Shown here: positions 47,711 through 54,110 of the stretch, one piece after another
How the letters are laid out: each line of letters opens with the position of its first letter
How positions within the stretch are numbered: the stretch's first letter is position 1
From: Mycogone perniciosa
Lineage: Eukaryota > Ascomycota > Sordariomycetes > Hypocreales > Hypocreaceae
DNA: 54,110 nt
Direction of reading: 5' to 3'
Assembly: GCA_025331125.1 (NCBI GenBank)
Contig: JAOALB010000078.1
Location: 1-54,110 of the forward strand
The notes under the pieces: generated by a model
What the model was told of the DNA's origin: nothing
The model's input: the letters and a program-made list of their open reading frames with translations, nothing else
Databases searched by the model: none
Program-made: the position numbers and the translations under genes

Positions 47711-50700
47711 TGTTACGACCCGACCCTTTTATAGCCGTATAAAGGGTCTAAGGCGGTATATACCCCGGAAGAACAACGGAACGACCGTCTAATTAGGAAG
47801 GATCACTCGGATTACTGTAAACTACAGATTACTGGGATCACGGAACATAAGCCAAGGTAATCTAACACAACTATAATCTATACGCAATCTAAGTATATTT
47901 TCTATATATCTCCTTTATATATAAAACTAGATAAATTATAATTATTTAATATAATTACTTAAATAGTTATTAATAATTATATTTACTAAAACCGCCTATT
48001 TTATAGAATTATAACTATATTACCCTGCTTAATATTCATCTTTAACCTTTTTATTAATATAGACCTATAAACTTTAGTTTAACTATTAAGAATTAACCCG
48101 GATTATTATACATTAATAACTTTTATTTAAAAGGCTATTAAAAATCTTAAGTAATATCGCAAATATATCTACTGCAGTATCCTCTTTTAATAATCCCAAT
48201 ACTTTACCCTTTATTCCGCCTTTTCGCTAAAAGCAGGATAATAATAAAGATAATAATATAAATAAAAGCGAAGATAAAGATAAAGTCAATAAAATAAAAT
48301 AACTTTGCATTTATATAAAAGAAGCCTTTTAATAAATAAAAGCCAATTATATAGAATAGGAATAACGCTATTAATATTTAGTTACTGAAAACGCTAGACT
48401 TCAGTAAATAATTCACTAACAGTAAGCAACTATTATAAACTTGCAGAATGAGGCCCCACCTGCTTTAAACCTTATATTAAACTATAAAAGGAACCGACCT
48501 TTAAAGGACGTAAAAGAGTCACTTTAAATACAGCCCTTTAAACCCTTTAATAAAAGTACTATAATACGTTAACCATTTCTCACTTAACTATATAACTATT
48601 TTACCTACTTTTTAACTAGCTTTAATATAAAGACTAATAAAGTCTTTTTAACTGCTAAATAACTTAAAGGAAACGCTTTAAAGTAGTGTAAGCTTACTTA
48701 AAAGGATTTCTTTAATAATAAAAGCAAAGCTAATAAATAAATATAGTTTATATTCGCTAGCTATAATCGATTTAAAGAAAAATTAAAGAGTGTCTTTAAT
48801 AATATTAATAAAGAATATACTGCAGAAAATAAATTTATAAACTTAGTCTAAAAAGGAAAATACTTTAACTATATTATATACTTTAAAAACTATACTTTTA
48901 AAGTTAAATAAAGAAACTTTACTTTTATTAAATACTTTTATAATAGACTTAAATTAAAAGTTAATAGGGAAGCTTATAAATTCTTTTATAATAAAGGTAT
49001 TATTAAGTTTATTAAAAAATATATAAATATAGATAATTTACTTTATAAACTTTATTTAAATATAAAGAAAAGATAAAAGTAATCTAAATAAGTTTATAAG
49101 TATTAAAGATATATAAATTAAAGTAAAAAGCAATAAAAATATATTATTAGCTTTAATAATAAAAGACTTAATTAAATAAATCTAAACGCTATTTAAAAAG
49201 GAAAGGTAAAGGTTATTTGTTATAACTATAATAAACTAAGATATATTTTAAGGGACTGTAAAGCTTTATAAAAGCCGAGAACTAATAAACCTTAAAAGCC
49301 TGCGCTAAAACCTAAACGAAAAGTTAATATAATTTGAAAAAGCTATTAATTATATATTATTTAACTAAACTATATACTATAATTATAGCTGCTTTATTTA
49401 TAAAACTAATAAAAATAAAAACAGATAATACTTAAAATAACTTAAAAGAATATCTATAATAAACTAAAAGGGATATTAATTAAGACTTAAATCTTTAACT
49501 TTTAAAGATATTTTTAAAGAAAATAAAATAAATAAATATTTACTATACCTAGATAGTTTAATAAAATAAAACCTAAACTTTAGCTATATAAAGTTAAATA
49601 AAGATAATAGTATCCTAGATAAATAAATAGTTATTATAATTAACTACTAATATTTTAATTAAATTACTGCAGATAATAAAGGATAAACTAATAGCAGTAA
49701 CTTTAACGATAAAGATAAAAATAACCCTTTATAATATAGACTATTACTATATAATACTATACCTTTAAAACTAGAAAACAGACTATCTATAAACAGTAAC
49801 CTCAAAGGTAAGCTAAATAAATACTACTTAAACTTAATTAAAAGGGTTACTATAGGTATATAGTAAAACAGGATAAACCTATGCCTTTATAAACAGTTTT
49901 ATATATAAAACGGAGCTAATAATAAAATAGCTATTAAAGCTATCCTAGTTACTTTAGCTATACGCGAAAAACCTATATACTTTTATATATAAAGAGACTA
50001 CACTGCAAATAACCTCATTTATAAAAAGCATTATATTATATTGTAGGTTACTTATATTATGTATAAGTATATAATATACTTTCAAAAGAAAGTAAAGTAT
50101 AATGCATTTTTAATTAAAATCCTATTTTACTTTATAAAACAAGTATAGGATTATAATACCTTTAAAGAGTAGATTATAACTATATAGTATTAAAACTTTA
50201 AAATTACTATTATTAAACTAAATACTGAAACTTTAAAGGAATATTATTAGCTATAAAGACTTAAAGGATATAAGTTTAAAAAATACTATATCTACTACTA
50301 GGAGAAATTAATAAAATAGCACTTCCGCTATAATAAAAGGTTTAAGTATAATTAACAGTATTATTTAAAATACAATAGTCGAAAGTATATTATATATAAA
50401 TAAAATAAATTAAAGGATTAATATATATAATAAGGTAATAATACCCTATATTTATTACTAGATTATATATATTACTGGAAGGATAAATACGCTATCTACT
50501 TATAGGAAAAGCTTTAAAAATAGCGAATATAGAAGTATATAGGGTATAAACCCACTTTAAAGGATAAAGAGATTGATTAAATTATAAAAGAGCTATATAA
50601 AAACTAGTTTAACTTTATTACCTATAAAGGAACCGCCTATAATAAAAGAAGGTAGCATTTACTTTAAGGAACCCCGATTAATTGCGAAATCTATATAAAA

Positions 50701-53700
50701 AGAAAAAAATTAAGAAATAATTAACATTACCTATAAAAAGGCTATAAAGTAATAATCAATAAATTATATCTTTTAAAATATTAAATAATAAAAGTAATAA
50801 TAAAGATTTACTATATTTTAAATTAAAGATAATAGTTAAAGGATATTAGCTATATATATTAATAGATAGTAGAGTAATAGGCAATTTTATTGCACCTATA
50901 ACTGTAAATCGCCTATAGCTACTTTAAAAAAAGAAAACTAAACTATATTAACTTTATTAAGCAGAAAGAGGAGCCTTTATATATAATAATAAATAGGTTA
51001 AATAAAAGACTAATTATCTTAAGCTTGAAATCGCTAAACGCAAAAGAGTAGTTTCTTGCAATATAGCAAATATCGATAAATATAATATTATTCTCGGTTA
51101 TTTTTAGTTAAAATGCAATAACTTTAATATTAACTGGGAAAACAGTTAGCTTTATTAATGCAATAATAAAGTTTCCCTAGCAATTAAAACTATTAAAAAG
51201 GCTTTAACTGCAAGGCAGAAATCCTATATAAAACCCTTAAGTATACTAAAAAAAGGAATTAAAAAAGTTACCTTTAATTTAACTATAGAAATAATTTACC
51301 TAAAAGTAAAATTTAAGTAAAGTAAAGGAAAGGATAAATAAATCCGAAAAATAATTGCCTTTTTATAAAAAATATTCAATAATATTAATAAAATACTTAA
51401 AATAAAAAGCCCTAAAACGGCAGTATTACTAGAATAGCTGCAGAATATCTTTAAAGAATACTAAAAGTATAATAAGCTGTTTAAAGAAATACTTAATATA
51501 AAACTACTGGAATATAGTTAATAGGACTATATAATTAAGCTTAAAGATAATACTAGCATTACTTTTTATAAAATTTATAACTTAAATAAAAAAGAGCTTA
51601 AAAGCTTATATAATTATCTAGATAATATATTAGCTAAAAGGTATATTTAACCCTTTTTATCGGAAGCAGGTTATCCTATTATATTTATATTAAAAAAAAG
51701 GTAAACTATAATTAGTTATAGACTATTAATGGCTTAATAAAGCTACTATTAAAGATAAAACCCTATTACTATTAATTATAAAATTACAGGATAAACTATA
51801 TAGGAAAAAGTAGTTTATAGCGCTAGATTTTAAAGGCGCTTATAACCTTATCCGAATTAAAGAAAGATATAAATAAATAACTGCATTTCGAACTAAGTAT
51901 AGCTTATTTAAATACTTTATTATACCTTTCAGCCTTATTAACGCCCCCATAACATTCTAAAAAATAATTAATAATATATTAAAAGAGTACCTTAATATTT
52001 TTATAATTATTTATTTAAATAATATCTTAATTTTCTTAAATACCTTTAAAGAATATAAAGTATATATCTATAAAGTATTATAGATACTATAAAATACTAA
52101 ATTACTTATAGAACCTAAAAAATGCAAATTCTATATACAGAAAGTCACTTTTTTAAAGTATATTATTACCTTTAAAGAAATTTATATAGATCTATTAAAA
52201 GTATAAGCAGTAAGAAACTAGCCTATACCTATAACAGTTAAAGAAGTTTAAAGCTTTTTAAGACTCGCTAACTACTATTAATAATTTATTAAAAACTATA
52301 AAAGTATTATATAAACTCTCTATAAATTTATTAAAAAAGATTAAAAGTTTCTATAAGCACTAAATATATAAAAAGCCTTTAATAAACTTAAGCAGCTTAT
52401 TTTAAAAAAACCTATATTTATTATATTTAACCTATCTAAAAAAATAAAAATCGAAATAAATGCTTTTAACTTTACTGTAAAAGCTTAACTTAGCTAAAAG
52501 GATAAAAACAGTAAGCTATACCCTATTGCCTTCTATTCCTAAACACTATATAGCGCAGAATTAAATTATCCAATATATAATAAAGAATTCCTCGCTATTA
52601 TTCTCGCATTTAAGGAATAGCGATATTACTTACTAAAAGGAATATATAAAGTTAAAGTATATACTAACTATAAAAATATTATATACTTCGCGACAGTTTA
52701 ATAACTCTCTGGAAAATAGATTTACTATACAGAATACCTTTTAGAATTTAATTATATCCTAATCTACTAGAAAAGATCTAAAAACAGATAAGCAAATACA
52801 TTCAGCAAATAAGTTAACTATAACTAAAGAAAGATTAAGTATATTAAATAAATCTTAAAATAAACCCTTAAAGGATACTATTAATAAATAGCATTTTAAG
52901 CTATATATAAAGTATTTAATAATAATACTATACTTTAATATATTAAAGAGTACTATATTACCTAAAATAATAATAAATTCCTAAAAGATATTAAGTTTAA
53001 TAATAAAAGAACTTAATAATAAAATAAAAGGATTTAAATCTTAAATAAACTTTAGAAAAATATAGTTATAGAAGTTCATTAACACCTAGTATATAAATAT
53101 AAAGGTATTTGCAAGACCTGCAAATAAGTTTAAAGGTATTTCGAGGTTTAAAGGCTTAAAAAAGTTATATAAGACGTTATTTCTTACTGTATAACTTATA
53201 AAACAGTTAAACCCTTAAAACATAAACTATACAGCAAACTCTAACCCTTACTAATACTAAAACAACTATAAAAGTTAATTTTATTAGACTTGATTATTAA
53301 ACTACTATTATTTATTAAACTAGGATTAAAGATTAAATATAATAGTATTTTAATAATTATAGACTAATTTACTAAATACTTATACTTCCTTTTATATAAA
53401 AAAGTAATACATATAAAGATATTAGCTTATATATTTTTACAATTTATTACAGCCAACTATATAATTCTAGCTAAAATTATTTTTAATTAAAGATTAACTT
53501 TTATATTTAAATTTTAATAAGTATTTATAAATCAGTTAAGTATAAATTATAAGTTTAATACTATATATTACTTATAAATAAATAAATAAATAGAATATAT
53601 TAACTAGGTTATTAAAGCTTATTTAAGAAGTTATATTAACTTTAACTAAAGTAACTAAATAAAGAAACTATTAATTGCATAAATATTTTATAATAGCGAT

Positions 53701-54110
53701 ATTTTAAAGTTAACTAGACTTAGCCTTATATACATTAACTATAGCTTTATACCAGATATATATAAAGCGCTAAGGAAAGGCTTATATATTAATAAAGTAT
53801 AAATTAAAGCTAAAGATATAAAGCAGTTATATAAAGAAATGCAAGTATACCTTTACTATATATAAAAAAAAATAAAAAAGTATATTAATAAATATAAATT
53901 AAAGGGATTAATCTTTAAAAAAGGAGATATAGTTTACCTATATTAATATTTATTAAAAAAAAAGACTGTAAATATTAAGATAATATAATTAAATAATAAA
54001 TTAAATTTTAAAAAACTTAGACTTTACCTGGTTAAAAAGATTATTTTAAAGGTTATTTATAAAATGTATACTACTAGATAATATTTAAATTTATTTAATA
54101 TTTTATATTT
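47711..54110 (+). mobile_element. Gypsy-5 chromovirus, continues beyond the window
   Basis: The 5' LTR (47711-48110, 400 bp, U3 type A) begins TGTTACGACC, unmutated at the key bases. The interior follows Gypsy-1 closely: gag about 48480-49440, zinc knuckle about 49215-49260, protease about 50860-50900, RT about 51640-52030, RNase H about 52540-52640, integrase about 53070-53900. Stops disrupt all frames. Insertion into Copia-A at a different site from Gypsy-1 shows two independent events. The 3' LTR must lie to the right of the window. Confidence 0.85.

Noticed and set aside
1..54110. CRISPR arrays, rRNA or bacterial features
   Set aside because: No regularly spaced repeats, rRNA or operon structure were seen. 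Introns and LTR elements indicate a fungal genome.

Overview
The window looks like part of a filamentous ascomycete (Pezizomycotina) chromosome with a bipartite genome. Two very AT-rich blocks (about 75-33,690 and 44,090-54,110) flank a base-balanced island (about 33,690-44,090). The AT blocks consist almost entirely of degenerate LTR retrotransposons, riddled with TAA/TAG/TGA, poor in CpA and rich in TpA. This is the signature of repeat-induced point mutation (RIP), which acts on duplicated DNA in these fungi. Spliceosomal introns of 44-75 bp and fungal-only gene families in the island agree. I cannot name the species.

Left block: gypsy and copia LTR ends (1-160), a reverse-strand gypsy LTR (1175-1583), a terminal-inverted-repeat DNA element (2175-2827), Copia-A (3209-7621) carrying a miniature LTR element (TRIM, 4415-4829), gypsy chromovirus Gypsy-1 (7622-15001), Copia-B (15002-about 21372), two reverse-strand gypsy pieces (about 21373-24032 and 24033-24916), and a full-length Gypsy-4 with paired LTRs (25303-33310) that carries a second TIR element. 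Right block: an old transposon ORF tail (44153-about 44700), a second Copia-A (44724-47710) and Gypsy-5, which runs out of the window.

Island: an intact DUF7703-type membrane protein (minus strand, 33970-34914), a solo gypsy LTR, an intact six-exon UstYa/DUF3328 gene (35548-36637), a second UstYa-like gene broken by two stops (37225-37911, minus), a broken Fe(II)/2-oxoglutarate-oxygenase-like gene (38439-40279), a broken secreted peptidase-S41-like gene (41200-42953) and a broken bZIP-like regulator (43206-43826, minus).

Two UstYa-type proteins, an S41 peptidase, an oxygenase and a regulator together resemble parts of fungal ribosomal-peptide (dikaritin-type) clusters, but no precursor-peptide gene is visible. 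Most of the putative cluster is decaying: four of five in-frame nonsense codons are explicable as CpA-to-TpA changes, two genes have a one-base frameshift, and the oxygenase gene carries a 162-bp internal inversion whose reversal would restore a continuous frame on both sides. All functional statements rest on motif recognition by eye; no database search was possible.
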